A stretch of 64,000 nt of DNA from Kingdonia uniflora (taxonomy: Eukaryota > Streptophyta > Magnoliopsida > Ranunculales > Circaeasteraceae). The notes under the pieces were generated by a model that was not told the DNA's origin, did no database searches, and saw only the letters and a program-made list of their open reading frames with translations. How positions within the stretch are numbered: the first letter of the stretch is position 1; each line of letters begins with the position of its first letter. Location: contig JACGCM010001655.1 of NCBI GenBank assembly GCA_014058105.1, positions 310,001 to 374,000 on the forward strand, given 5' to 3'. A program made the translations under genes and the position numbers. This document shows positions 21,763 to 32,989 of this stretch, in pieces.

Positions 21763-22560
21763 ATGATAGTCAATCAAGGGAATTTGAAGATCACAAAGTT
21801 CAATGGTTTAAATTTTAGAGTGTGGGAGATGCAGATAGAAGATTACCTTTATCAGAAGGAACTTGATTTACCACTGGGTGGAGGTTAGATGAAACCAGCA
21901 GATTATGATACTACTAAGTGGGCACGATTGGATCGCAAGGCACTTAGAACCGTTAGGTTAGCGCTATCATCTCAAATCCTATATATGATCTCCAAAATTA
22001 TGACAACAAAGAGTTTGATGGAGCTTTGTCCACTATGTACTCGGACCAGTCCGAGGAAAATAAGGTACATCATTTACAACATTTGTTTACCTTGAAGATG
22101 AAGAAGAACGGTAGTGTGCAAGCTTAAATCAGTGAGTTTAATACTATTCATGCTCAGCTTGAATCTGTGAAAATCACATTTACCGAGGAGGTGAGAGCAT
22201 GGGCTCTTCTTGGGCAGATGCCCGAAAGCTGAGAAGGGTTTATAATAGCTGTAAGCAATTCATTGGGGAAGGAAGACATTAAATTTAACACTATAGTCTC
22301 TTTGATTATGAGTGAAGAAAATAGGCGTAAAACATCTAAACCCTCTTCGAGTTCAAACGGCAATGCGATGAACGTCAAGGAAAGAGGGAGGTCATATAAA
22401 AAGGGGCCAAAATATGGAAGTGGTTGATCACAGTCAAGAGGAAAGTCCACGCCGCCCGGTGTATGTTGAACTTGTGGAAAGAAGGGTCACTTCACTCTTC
22501 ATCTAAGAAAGTTAATGATGAGGTTAGTTCTGATGAGGCCCTACTACTTTCGTGTGATGA
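21763..22560 (+). pseudogene. gag: copia gag relic
   Basis: Starts MIVNQGNLKITKFNGLNF and continues RVWEMQIEDYLYQKELDLPL, characteristic of Tnt1-like gag. There is a TAG before the second Met at 21889 and a frameshift near 22010, after which LFTLKMKKNGSVQA and FNTIHAQLESVKITF follow. The zinc knuckle (C*TCGKKGHFTLHL near 22465-22505) has a stop inside and Leu for the last Cys. Confidence 0.8.
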
Positions 22561-23950
22561 TGTTAATGAATCTTGGATAGTTGATTCGGGTGCCTCTTTC
22601 CATGCTATTGCAAACGAAGGTTTCCTAACAAATATTGTTAAAGGCGACTTCGTACAGTCTTTCTCGTAGATAAGAGTACACACAATATTATAAGAAAGGG
22701 AAATGTTAGGTCAGTGTTGCCTTCGGGGGCCACGTTGGATTTACAGAATGTGTTACTTGTACCCAAATTGGGGCGTAACCATATCTCGGTTAGCAAATTA
22801 GAAGATGATGGTGGATATTTAAGCACCTTTAGTACAACCTTCTAGATGGTTACAAAGGGAGCTATGGTAATAGCTCAAGTCTTAAGATAAGGAATGTTGT
22901 ATTCAACGCAAAACATAATTTCTACTATTTGTGTGACCACCTTGAGGATTGATACAACTACATGACACAAATAGCTCGGTCACATGGGTAAAAAGGGGAC
23001 GAAGATAATGGTAACCAAGGGAAAGCTAGATGGTCTTGTTGAGGTTGATCTTAAGTTTTGTGAAGAGTGTGTTCTTGCGAAGTAAAAGAATGTCAATTTA
23101 AAAATAACTTGAAGATCAAGGAAACCTGGAATGCTGGATCTTGTACGCACAGATGTTTAGAGACCAACCAAGGTATCTTTTCTTGGTGGTTCTCATTACT
23201 ACAATAATTTTATTGATGATGCTACTCATAAACTATGGGTCTACTCTGTGAAGAACAAATCAGATGTGTTCAATAAATTTAAAAAGTTGATGGCTCTATT
23301 TAAAAATAAAACTGGTTTAAAACAGAAGTGTCTTAGGTCGGATAATGGGGGCGAATACTGTAGTGATAAGTTTGGAGACTTTTGCACATCAAATGGGATT
23401 AGGCAACAGAAGACTATTCCTGGAATAACACAACAAAATGGTGTTGCATAACGCATGAACTGAACCATAAACGAAAGAATGAGGAGTATGAGACTCAACG
23501 CTGGATTGCCAAAATGTTTTTGGATGGGTGCGGTTAATACAGCAACATACCTGATTAATGGAGGGCCTTCAGCAACTTTAAACTTTTGATATTCTAAAGA
23601 AGCATGGACCGGTAAAGAGGTAAACCTTTCTAACTTGCCTATTTTTGGTTGTACCTCATATATGTTTGATAATTCAGATACAAGGACAAAGTTAGATGCA
23701 ATGTCAATAAAGTGTATATTCATTGGATACAGTGGTGACGAGCTTGGTTACCGATTTTGGGATGCGAAGAATCAAAAAATCATCTGAAGCCCCATAATGT
23801 TACATTCAATGTGGAAGTTTTGTATAAATACTTCAAAGTACCTGTGGAAAGGAATCGAAGTGAAATAGCGGAAAGTATCGATATTGATCTTGAACCATCT
23901 TGAGAGTTTGATAAAGAAGTCACGGTTGAGTTCTATGCACCAGATCAGGA
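22561..23950 (+). pseudogene. pol: copia protease and integrase relic
   Basis: Protease active site SWIVDSGASFHA at about 22571-22606. Integrase core follows: first Asp in FIDDATHKLWVYSVK, second in RSDNGGEYC (about 23337-23363). At the third position NGVAE is NGVA followed by TAA (23449-23451), removing the catalytic Glu. IFGCTSYMFDNSDTRTKLD and CIFIGYSGDELGYRFWD are the usual downstream blocks. Several other stops. Confidence 0.88.
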
Positions 23951-24049
23951 CGAGGAACCTAATGATCTAGACATTCTAATAATATTTCGAAATGTGCAAA
24001 GAATTGCAAGAGTTCTGGCTAGGTACGTTAACTCTCAAAATCACTTATT

Positions 24050-25618
24050 ATTTATAGATGGTTGTGAACCAGAAAGTTACAAGGAGACTTTAGATGAGGA
24101 AGCCAAGAGAAAGTGGGAGCTTGCTATGGATGATGAGATGCAGTAATAATCAGTAAATCAAACTTGAGATTTTGTTCGGTTACCAAAAGGGAAGAGAACA
24201 TTGCACAACAAGTGGGTATACAGACTAAAGTAGGAATTTGATGGCTTAAGGCAATTAAAGGCTAGACTTGAGGTGAAGGGCTTTCAGTAGAAAGAAGGCA
24301 TTGATTTTGGTGAGATCTTTGCTCCTGTTGTGAAGATGTATACTATTCAAGTTGTGATAAATATAGTTACAATTGAAGATTTGCATCTTGAGCAGCTTGA
24401 TGTCAAGACAGAATTTCTTCATGACAGCCTTGATGAAGAAATATATATGAAACAATCAGAAAGGTTATTCAGTTAAAGGGAAAGAAGATCATATGTGTAG
24501 GCTCACGAAGAGCTTATATGGTTTGAAACTAGCGATGAGATAGTAGTATTTGAATTTTGAACAATTCATGTCCAGAAATGGTTATTTGAAGAGCAATGTA
24601 GATCACTGTTATTTTATAAAAAATATGGGAAACTTGTATATTGTTCTACATCTATATGTAGATAATATATTGGTAGCAAGTGGCGACATGGGAGAGAATG
24701 TCAAGTTGAAGGAACGGTTGTCTCAGAAGTTTTTTATGAAGAACTTGGGTACTGCAAAACAAGTTCTTGGTATGCGTGCAACAAGAAACAGAAAATGGCA
24801 AGAATTGAAGTTATCTCAAGCTGAGTTCATCGGCAAAGTAATTAAGCGATTTAAGATGGATGGTTTAAAAGTTGTTAGTACACCATTGGGAGGTCACTTT
24901 AAATTATCAAAGGATTATTGTTCGGAGACGTAGAAGGATCGTGATGAGATGCGGAAAGTTCCTTATTAATCCGTGGTTGGTATTCTAATGTATATTATGA
25001 TTTGCACAAGATCGGATATTGCCCAAGCAGTGGGAGTAATTAGTAGGTATATAAGTAATCCAGGCAAGGAGTATTGTAGAGTCGTGAAATGGATACTGAG
25101 GTATCTAAAGAGGACTCAAGATATGGCATTATGTAATGGGGGTTCTCAGATATGCTTACTGGGTTTTGTTAATTCTGATATGGCGGGTGACATTGATAGG
25201 CGGAAGAGTGCTAGTAGTTTCGTATTTACATTGGGAAGCGCTGTGGTTATATGGGCTTTTAGGCTATAGAAGATTGTAGCTTTGTCTACGATGGAGGTGG
25301 AATATGTTACCGCTACAGAAGCATTCAAGGATATGGTTTAGCTTAAAGGATTTGATAAAATAGCTTGATAGAGAAAAACATTCTCCTAAGTTGTATAGTA
25401 ATAGTCAAAGCGTTATACACTTAGCAAAGAATTTAGTTTTTCACACTAGAACCAAGCATATTGATATTCGGTATCATTATATTCGCTCACTCCTTGAGGA
25501 CGGTGTGCTAAAGCTTGTAAAGATTTATACTGATGTGAATTCGGCCGATATGTTTACGAAGGTTATCATTTCCCAGAAGTTGATGATATGTAGAACTTTT
25601 ATGGGCCTTCAAGATTGA
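24050..25618 (+). pseudogene. pol: copia reverse transcriptase and RNase H relic
   Basis: RT remains include LTKSLYGLKLAMR and LYVDNILVAS at 24652-24681. The catalytic YVDD has become YVDN (AAT at 24664-24666). GILMYIMICTRSDIAQAVGV and VKWILRYLKRT lead to RNase H (GFVNSDMAGDIDRRKSASSF, where the first Asp of SDADWA-type motifs is shifted, and VALSTMEVEYVTATEA). The end SQSVIHLAKN...RTKHIDIRYHYIR is well preserved and stops at 25616-25618. Confidence 0.88.
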
Positions 25619-25677
25619 AGGTCCAGGTAGTATGAGCAATTCATTTGGAGATCAAGAGATTGGTTATGGGATTCAAT

Positions 25678-26246
25678 TTCAAGTGGAAGATTGTTAAGGG
25701 TAAACTAGAATTGTCGAAGTCGATCAAACAAAAATGGATGTTACTCGAATGAGTTCGTTCGAACGAAGATAGATGTAGTTTGAACGAGATTATAGTTTTC
25801 TAGGGCTAGAAGCCTTTTATCGTAAAAGTCGTTTGAACGAGCTCAGAGTCGTTCGAATAAGATGCGCGTAGGTTTTTTTTAGAAGTTCTTCTGAGACGTT
25901 GAGTTTGCCTCAAGATCCGTTATGTTTGTAATTAGTCCTCTAAGTATATAAAGGGAACTTAGGTTATTTGTTAGCCTATCTTTTTTATGAGTATAATTTT
26001 AGAGTGCTAGGGTTTAAGAGACTCTATTGCAAAGCTTGAGAAGCTTGGAGAAGATCTTGTATAACCTCTTTGATCATAGTAGATTGTTCACGGGGAGTGG
26101 TTTTTTATCCGAAAGGGTTTTCCACTTCCCTCCTTCAGGAAAATACTTATCTTCATTATTGTTATGTGTTTCTATCTATTTCTTGATTCGACGTATTCCG
26201 CGCATCGTTCTTGGAGTAGAGCAGAGAGTAGCTACTTTAATTCTCA
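25678..26246 (+). repeat. PPT and 3' LTR of the copia element
   Basis: AAGTGGAAGA at 25681-25690 is the polypurine tract. The LTR runs from 25692 (TGTTAAGGG) to 26246 (ATTCTCA). It has TTCGAA-type dyads at centres 25746/25760/25781 (14, 21) and 25834/25854 (20). Confidence 0.9.
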
Positions 26247-26329
26247 GCGTGGACAAATGATCTCCAGAGGACTAAGTACTTAAATTTTCGGCCAAGTTAG
26301 ATAGGGTTGATGGATAAATGTTAAAGATG

Positions 26330-26700
26330 TCTGTAATTAGTGCATGTACACCATACTAAAAAAACTCCAACTAATTTGAGATATTTATTTTGAACTTGAT
26401 GCGGTATAACATTTTCGTGCAATTTTTTTTTGTTTCATAGCAAAGCCTTGAAACCAATAAGTAAACCAAATTGAGTTAATCTCCATAGCATAACAAAGCA
26501 TCATAAGAAACAATGTATTAGATTCTTCACAAATTAATGAATTCTACTATGGCTAACACCGAGATGGAAATCGTAGCCCTTGGTTAATTGTGATGGCGCC
26601 ATAAATAGGTAGTCCAGCTAGAAGTAGGTTTGATGTTATCTTCAGGACGACTAGGGCGATTTCAAATAGGTGATAATATACCAGGTAAGAAGGAAAATTT
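26330..26700. repeat. Diverged duplicate block, copy 2
   Basis: Counterpart of 14930-15340 with the same order of short matches. It could be flanking DNA of a third, lost UGT unit upstream of the copia insertion. No intact coding frame is seen here. Confidence 0.45.
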
Positions 26701-26989
26701 TTGAGGCCTATTTGATTATACTATGTATAACATAAAGCTATAGTTGAATATGTTTCTAAGGCTAAAGACCATAAGTGAAAGGTTTTAGTTTGTCTATTTT
26801 CTTGTATGTTGAGTCCCGTGTTTATTTCAGTCGAAGACGGTGGCAGAATCAAGACTGTCGGACAAGTCATATATAACTAACGACCGTCAAGGTAAGTTGG
26901 TAAGTAGAACTTTGATAAAGTAAAATCCACGATTGTTTTAACTTAGATAAATTTATTTTTCAAAACTAGAAGATTCAAACTTTTTTATG

Positions 26990-27861
26990 TTTTGTTTTCA
27001 AGGCTATTTTGTTTATCTCGTTCGAACGAGTTTTAGAGTCGTTCGAACGACTTCTGTGAAAAAACAAGTTTTTAAATAACTTTAACTGTCTTGCTTTTAG
27101 GTTGTTTTGTGTATCTCGTCAAAATGAGCTTTAGAGTCGTTCGAACGACTTCTGGGAAAAAAAAACAAAGTTATTAAAGGAGTTTTATCTGCTTTGGTTT
27201 TTTGGCCTTTTTGAGAGCCTCGTTCGAACGACTTCGAAAAAAATATTTTCATCAAAAGAGTTTTATCTGCCTTGGTTTTTAGGTTTTTTTGAGGGCCTCA
27301 TTCGAACGATTTTTTGTAACGTTTGAACGAATGTAAAAGAAAACTATTTTTACTATTTAAACAAACTTTGTTTTATTTTTATTTCACCATGTTTTTTACG
27401 AAGTTTTGTGGGTTTTTATATTTATCATAGAGGCTAATTAAGATCACAGAGAGAAAGCTTAAAACCTTGATCTTGAGATTGAAATAATAAAATTCTACGA
27501 GTGATTCGAGTAAGGTGATCCTTGTTGCAAGATCAAGGAGTATCGTTGCGAGAACGAAGGAGATAGAGCGTGAAGCTTGAATCAGAAGAAAGATAATCAC
27601 GAGACTGGTTTATTGAGTTTGTAAGTATTTTTTAGATTGCAACTCTTTTGATTAGTAGAGTTTTGGTTATTGATTTCATTGACAACGACTTGTGGTTTTT
27701 CCCCAGAGTAAGGAGTTTTTATAGTATTAAAAATTGCGCGCGTCTTTTCTTTATTTGTTATAATGATTGCTTGAATCTATTTATCCCTTGAATATTGATT
27801 GCTAGGAATAGTTCTGACCTAATTTCTCGTAGTACATTAAATACAAGCTTATAAACTTTCA
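26990..27861 (+). repeat. 5' LTR (right-hand part) of a Sirevirus-like copia
   Basis: The sequence ends in AAACTTTCA at 27861, right before a PBS. The left LTR edge is not resolved. It includes the four-unit TTCGAA array at 27002-27340. Confidence 0.6.
27002..27340. repeat. Four roughly 80-100-bp units with paired TTCGAA palindromes
   Basis: Unit 1 has the perfect 14-bp palindromes CTCGTTCGAACGAG (centre 27023) and GTCGTTCGAACGAC (centre 27044), 21 bp apart. Unit 2 has a degenerate first half and a perfect second half (27121, 27142). Unit 3 has centres 27225 and 27235 (10 bp, one turn). Unit 4 has 27303 and 27324 (21 bp). Between dyads each unit carries a GTTTTATCTGCCTTGGTTTTTAG-like spacer. 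Confidence 0.85.
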
Positions 27862-27863
27862 AT

Positions 27864-27875
27864 TGGTATCTGGGA
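27864..27875 (+). other. Primer binding site of the Sirevirus-like copia
   Basis: TGGTATCTGGGA, two bases after the LTR end, is a near match to TGGTATCAGAGC. Confidence 0.7.
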
Positions 27876-27926
27876 ATTGCATATAGGCCCTACATCCTAA
27901 GTGTTGGTCCTTCTTTAAGTGCTTGC

Positions 27927-29256
27927 TTGATTTTAATGGATTCTAAAAAATTTTGGGGTCCTATAAATTGCCCATCACTTTTTGATGGCACGAGCTTTCC
28001 CTACTGGAAGGTTCAAATATTTGCTTTCTTGCAATCCGTGAAAGAAGATCTTTGGATTACCATTGAAGATGGATGGGTGCCTTCGACTGTAATACAGGGT
28101 GAGCCAGCGACTGCTATATAAGTTCCTAAACCTATAAATCAATGGACTAAGGAAAAAAATGAAACTTCTGGTAATAATTCAAAAGGTCTTAATGTTATTT
28201 TCAATGCATTAAGCTAAACTGAGTATAGGCACATCTCTGCGTGTACCACTTCAGAAGAAGCTTGGGACATCTTAATACTTATTCACAGAGGTAATGATAC
28301 AGTTATAGAGAGAAAACTATAAATGTTAACCTCTATATTTGAGATCATCTGAATAAGTGAGGATGAACCATTCAGTGTGTTTTATGCTAGACTGAGTAAC
28401 ATTGTCAACAACAGTGCCTCTTCAAGAGCTGGATATACCAATATTAAAATAGTGTGAAAAATTCTAAGATCTCTTCCTAAGATTTTTAGATCCAGACGTG
28501 ATGCCATAGAGGAATTACGAACAATTGAAACCTGACATACTTACTGGAAAATTACTAACAATTGAAATCGAGATAAAAATAAAAAACCCTAAGAAGAATA
28601 AGAGTATGGCTTTTAAGTCTTCCTCTAACTCTTCGTCTTCTCAAAAAACCAGAGAAGTTGACAACTTATATGTCTCTAACGATGGTGAGGAATTAGACTT
28701 TGATTCACAGATTGCTGTTATAAGCCAACAATTTAGAAAACTCCTAAACAAAATAGAAATTTAAGAAATAAGGGCAAAATATAAATTATAAGCCACTTCT
28801 TCATGACCATGTTAACTCTTATGGCAAGCAAACCAATCTTGAACAATATTTAAATAAAGTTGAATGTTATCCGTGTCACAAGACTAGTTACTATGCTCAT
28901 AACTATCTCACTAAGAGTTTTAATAATAACCACGAGGCCATGAATAATAATGTTACTTAGGATGATAATAATAATGAATTTGATGGTATTAATGATTATC
29001 CCCAAGAATATGAAAATGACAACTATTGTGCGTTTCCTACTATAATAAACTCAAGTAATGATTATTTTGACCCTTCTGAGCTTGAAAACTTTACTAAAGA
29101 TTTGAGTAATTATGAAATTAATATTTGTGAAGAACCCAATTTCAAAGATTTATATTTTCAACTCTTTTCTCAGCTTGAGAAACTGAAGAATAAGATGTTC
29201 TTATTGTCAAACTTGATATTTGTGAAAAAGAGAAACATACTGTTGTTGATCCAAGA
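27927..29256 (+). pseudogene. gag: Sirevirus-like gag, 5' part
   Basis: Starts MDSKKFWGPINCPSLFDGTS and FPYWKVQIFAFLQSV, typical of SIRE/Maximus-type copia gag (UBN2-like). It continues in frame past stops through NSKGLNVIFNALS, SEEAWDIL and FYARLSNIVNNS to ILRSLPKIFRSR. A decayed zinc-knuckle stretch (CYPCHKTSYYAHNY) lies near 28870-28915 and an Asn/Asp-rich spacer follows. Coding is interrupted at 29257 by a Ty3/gypsy LTR and resumes at 34964. Confidence 0.8.
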
Positions 29257-29807
29257 TGATCTAGACATTCAACCTCTTTAAAATATGCCATGCCATTCGA
29301 ATGAGCCTTGGAGCCGTTTGAACGAGTTTGATGGAAAAGAAGACCAATTATGACTGTTTCTTTTTCTAGGAATAAATTGGCAAGTCATTCGAACGACATT
29401 TGGAGTTGTTCGAAAGACTGGGTTCCCAGAAGACTAATTTTGACTGCCATTATTCTTATATATAAATTGGCATATCGTTCGAACGACATTTGGTGTTGTT
29501 CAAATTATTTGGTTTCCAAGAAGACTAATAATGACAGCCTAAATTTCTTGGCTTTTAGTACTTTCTTTATTGTTTAGTGCATTTCAAGGGTTTTTATGTC
29601 CAATGTTGTAACAAGGAACTTGAAACCTTTAAGGGGGCAAGGCTAGGAAATGTTAAAGGGATTCAAAGATCTAGAGAAAGATCAAGATATAAATTCATAA
29701 TAATCTAATTTTGAGTAATTGAAGCTCTCTCTGGGAAGTTTTACCCACCAATTTTATGTTCTTCGCATTTCATTCGATTAGGTTAATCTCAATTCGATTG
29801 TGGATTA
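29257..29807 (+). repeat. 5' LTR of the Galadriel/Reina-like element
   Basis: TGATCTAGACATTC to GTGGATTA. It has paired TTCGAA dyads with centres 29298/29319, 29390/29411 and 29480/29501, each pair exactly 21 bp apart. The pairs repeat at about 91 bp in a unit that also carries AAGAC..ATTATGACTG. The end is shared with 34963. Confidence 0.9.
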
Positions 29808-29809
29808 AA

Positions 29810-29822
29810 TGGCACCAGATTT
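29810..29822 (+). other. Probable primer binding site
   Basis: TGGCACCAGATTT, two bases after the LTR end, looks like a decayed TGGTATCA-type site. The relative at 19452-19467 keeps TGGTATCA. The apparent Met at 29809 is the PBS itself, not a gene start. Confidence 0.55.
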
Positions 29823-29955
29823 TCAAGTAACAATTCTCAGGTGGTTGTGGTTTATAGTCTCTACAAGTGATCAACTCAAGCAAATAAAGGAGATTCTTGT
29901 GAGTCCGTTGAAGATTCACCAAAAACCTAGCTTGAAGAATAAGGTAAATTCAGAT

Positions 29956-30912
29956 ATGGGCGATTCTAAAGATCGACTTATAAAACTTGAAATAAATTTT
30001 TTTGACCTAACTACTACTCTAAGGGAGATGGCAGAGCAATTACGTCCTGTGAACCTTGCCAAAGCATCTGCTTCGACAAAACGACAAGAGTGCACAAAGA
30101 CAAAAGAAGTTGTGGAGGAGGAAAATGATGAGGGCTAACGAGGAGGAGGAAAGAGATTATAGTGATGCCAAATTCATCTAGGAAAGATCGATTATTGGTA
30201 AGTCCATGAATCCTATGCATAATCTTTGTATCGATTTTAAAATTAAAATTCTAATATTCGACGAGTCAATCGATGCTAAGAAAATGGATAACTGGTTAAA
30301 TAGGTTGGAGACCTACTTTTCAGTTTACAAATATTTAAATGCTCAGTAAATATGTATTTTAATATTAAAATTCGTAAGCTATGCACTCACGTGGTAGAAG
30401 TCTTATAAGAAACGTCAAGATGTAGGAAGCTTGAGTTGGAAAGAGTTCAAAGTGTTGGTGAGGAAATAATTTTATTCTATTGGGTATGAGTAAGAGATAT
30501 GGTTCAAATGACATCATTTAAACCAAATGTATGGGTAATCCGTACAAGATTTTACAGCTAAGTTTCATAACTAAGCTTTAGTTTTGGATATTGATGGGGA
30601 CGAGTATGAAGTGTTCATGAAGTATATGGGGGGTTTGCCTGAGTCTATTAGATGAGAGTTAAAGCATTTTACTATGGAGAATATCAAAGATGGTACTGTG
30701 AAAGCAAGTACTATTAAAGGCAAGTACTTGAAGAGTGACAAGAAAGATGACAAGAAAAAATTGGGGTACAAGTCTAGTTTGAAGGATAAGCATAAGGGGG
30801 AGTCCAAAGGAGAGGGGTCTTCATCCAAGGGGAATTACTATAGTCATTATAAGGAAAATGGGCATATTTTACATAAATATTAAAAACTTCACCCGAAGCT
30901 TAGGCCGAAGGG
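29956..30912 (+). pseudogene. gag: gag relic (Galadriel/Reina-like)
   Basis: Starts at ATG 29956 (MGDSKDRLIKLEINFFDL) and continues EQLRPVNLAKASASTKR before a stop. A second piece includes KKMDNWLNRLETYFSVYKY (about 30270-30330). The basic stretch LKSDKKDDKKKLGYKSS precedes the nucleocapsid end. The zinc-knuckle site at 30839-30880 reads YSHYKENGHILHKY: all three Cys of CX2CX4HX4C are Tyr while His is kept. TAA follows directly. Confidence 0.78.
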
Positions 30913-30974
30913 GATGAAGAGAAAGAGAGAGAAACTTGTACTAGCCATAATGATTGTTAATATTCCTAAGCTTA

Positions 30975-31555
30975 CTCTTATATTTAAGAAAAGTATGGCT
31001 ACCGAGGAGGTGAGTCGGGAAGAACTTTTTCATGTCAGTATTCAAATAAAGCAGAGCTTAGTAGACCTCATCATTGATCTGGGCAATCAGAATAATTTGA
31101 TCTCAGAGATGGTGGTGAAGAAGATAGTTTTGGCTACTATGGCTTATCCTAAGCCGTATAAGTTAGGATGGATTTAAAAAGCTACGGATTTAAAGATCAC
31201 GAAGCAGTGCACATTTAAGTTTGCGATCACGGAGTTGTTTATTGACAAGGTGACATATGAGGTGGTTCTTTTAGATGTGTGTTAAGTCATCTTGGGTAGC
31301 CCTTATCATTAGGACCGAGGTGCGATTCATTACCGTAGAGCTCGCAAGTATCGTCTTGTGAAGGAAGGAAATTAGTTTTATATCAATACTTGTAAGGAGC
31401 ATATTACCACAAATAATCAAGTAGCGACAACTTAAGTGAAGAGGCTGGTTAACGTGGGCGTTAGGTTTATATTGTTATTGGTGAGACCGGTTCAAGAGGG
31501 TCCGTCAGCTAAGGTGTTGTCTACTTTGTTAATGTCACCTAAGCAGCAAACTTAA
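30975..31555 (+). pseudogene. pol: Protease relic (Galadriel/Reina-like)
   Basis: LIIDLGNQNNLISEMVVKK corresponds to the retropepsin active-site loop, with DLG in place of DSG/DTG, as in the minus-strand copy. FKFAITELFIDKVTYEVV and VILGSPYH follow, broken by stops. Confidence 0.75.
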
Positions 31556-32350
31556 ATGGGGAAGTTGCCAGAGGAGTATAACAACCTGTGTCTGGGCATA
31601 GAAGGGATGTCGCGCAAGAGGCATGTGAAGCATGATATCACCTTGGTAAATGGTAAGCCACAACCTAATAATGGGTTGTATCAGATTTTTATGACCAAGC
31701 TTGATAAGATCAAAACATACGTACAAGTGCTCATCAAGAAAGGAGTTATTAATCCGAGTTGCTCACCATATGATTCACCGGTGTTATTGGTGCAGAAAAA
31801 TGATGTATCTTGAAGAATGTGTATGGATTATCGGGCGCTGAACAAGATTATATTAAAGGATTGTAATCTACTTCAACGGATTGACGAACATTTAGATGAG
31901 TTGAAGAAGGCTCAATTTTTCACCGAGATTGATCTTTAGTCGGGTTACCATCAAGTTAGAATCTTGGAATAAGATGTATGGAAGACAGCTTTCAAGAACA
32001 AAGAAGGACTCTTCGAGTGGTTGGTGATGCCTTTTGAGTTATACAACGCTCTAACAATAATTATGCAGTTGATGAATGAGGTACTTCGTACTTTTATTGA
32101 TGATTTTGTTATTGTGTATTTAGATGATATCTTGATATTTAGTTAAGCATGGGTAGAGCACCTCGTGCATATAAGCAAAGTGTTTGAAGTATTGCGACCA
32201 CAACAACTTTCTCAAAATAAAAAGATGTGTGAGTTTGGAAAAAAGGATTTAGTGTACTTGGGATTAATTATTGGTGGTAGTGAACTTAAGGTAGATCTAG
32301 AGAAGGTCCCGATCATTACTATTTGGCCTAGACCCTGTATATTGACATAA
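31556..32350 (+). pseudogene. pol: Reverse transcriptase relic (Galadriel/Reina-like)
   Basis: KHDITLVNGKPQPNNGLYQ and LIKKGVINPSCSPYDSPVLL start the domain, then DYRALNKIILKD, FFTEIDL, SGYHQVRI and [14 protein letters not shown]. The catalytic motif YLDD is intact at 32117-32128. Four or more stops interrupt it, mostly TAG/TAA where Gln or Trp codons are likely. Confidence 0.87.
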
Positions 32351-32379
32351 GCGACAAGTTTTATGGGTTCTTGTCAATA

Positions 32380-32920
32380 TTTACAAAAGTTTATTTAATA
32401 TTTTTATAGATTGCCGCACCGTTGAACTCCATGACAAGGGTCAGTGTGTGGTATATGTGGGAAGATCACCATGAGAAGACCTTTTAATTACTGAAGCACA
32501 AGAATATAGATGCACCAGTATTAACGTTGCCAAATTTATAGTAGCCTTTTGAGGTCAAAAGAGATACGTCAGACTATGCATTAGGGGCAATTTTACTACA
32601 GGATAAGAAGCCGGTTGCCTACCATTCTGAGATGTTTATTGGAGTAGTATTTAACAATCCTACCTACGATAAAAAGTTTTATGCATTATATCAATCAATG
32701 AAGCATTGGCATAGTTACTTATTGGGGAAGGAGGTTGCGGTTTATTCCGATTACAAACCATTACAGTTCTTATGTACGCAGTCCAAGCTATAGCGTGCTG
32801 GCCATATAAAGTTGATATTGTATCTACAAAAATTTACCTTGGTTATCAAGTATAAGAAAGGAGTGGATAACAAAATGGCGAATATGTTATCGAATAATTC
32901 AAAAAGGAGTTAGGACTGTA
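32380..32920 (+). pseudogene. pol: RNase H relic (Galadriel/Reina-like)
   Basis: Readable landmarks are FEVKRDTSDYALGAI, DKKPVAYHSEMF, YDKKFYALYQSMKHWHSYLL and VIKYKKGVDNKMANML. The last matches YKKGVDNKLVDRLS in the minus-strand copy. Stops are scattered throughout. Confidence 0.8.
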
Positions 32921-32989
32921 CTTGCCATTACCAACTATTTTTGCTTTATTGGCAGTTATATAGATATAGCCTATTGTTTCATCTGAATA

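Larger units (their letters stand above)
21188..26246 (+). mobile_element. Ty1/copia element, Tork/Tnt1-like, decayed
   Basis: A 5.06-kb element with two LTRs, PBS, gag, protease, integrase, RT and RNase H in the Ty1/copia order, and a PPT. LTRs are about 530 and 555 bp and differ at roughly a tenth or more of positions by eye, so the insertion is old. No matching target duplication is visible (TGAAC on the left, GCGTG on the right). It lies just upstream of UGT pseudogene B. Confidence 0.92.

Noticed and set aside
23241..23723. 160-codon minus-strand ORF
   Set aside because: Antisense to the copia integrase core (RSDNGGEYC on the plus strand).
27019..27050. GTTCGAA resembling the tRNA/Pol III B box
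   Set aside because: No A box at the proper distance and no tRNA fold or terminator. The palindromic dyads are not explained by a B box.
27002..27340. Possible CRISPR-like array (short repeats, regular spacing)
   Set aside because: Plant nuclear context, palindromic degenerate motifs and non-unique spacers. It is part of a retrotransposon LTR.
29809..30138. Open frame starting at 29809 as a gag gene
   Set aside because: Its first codons are the primer binding site. The real gag Met is at 29956 in the same frame.
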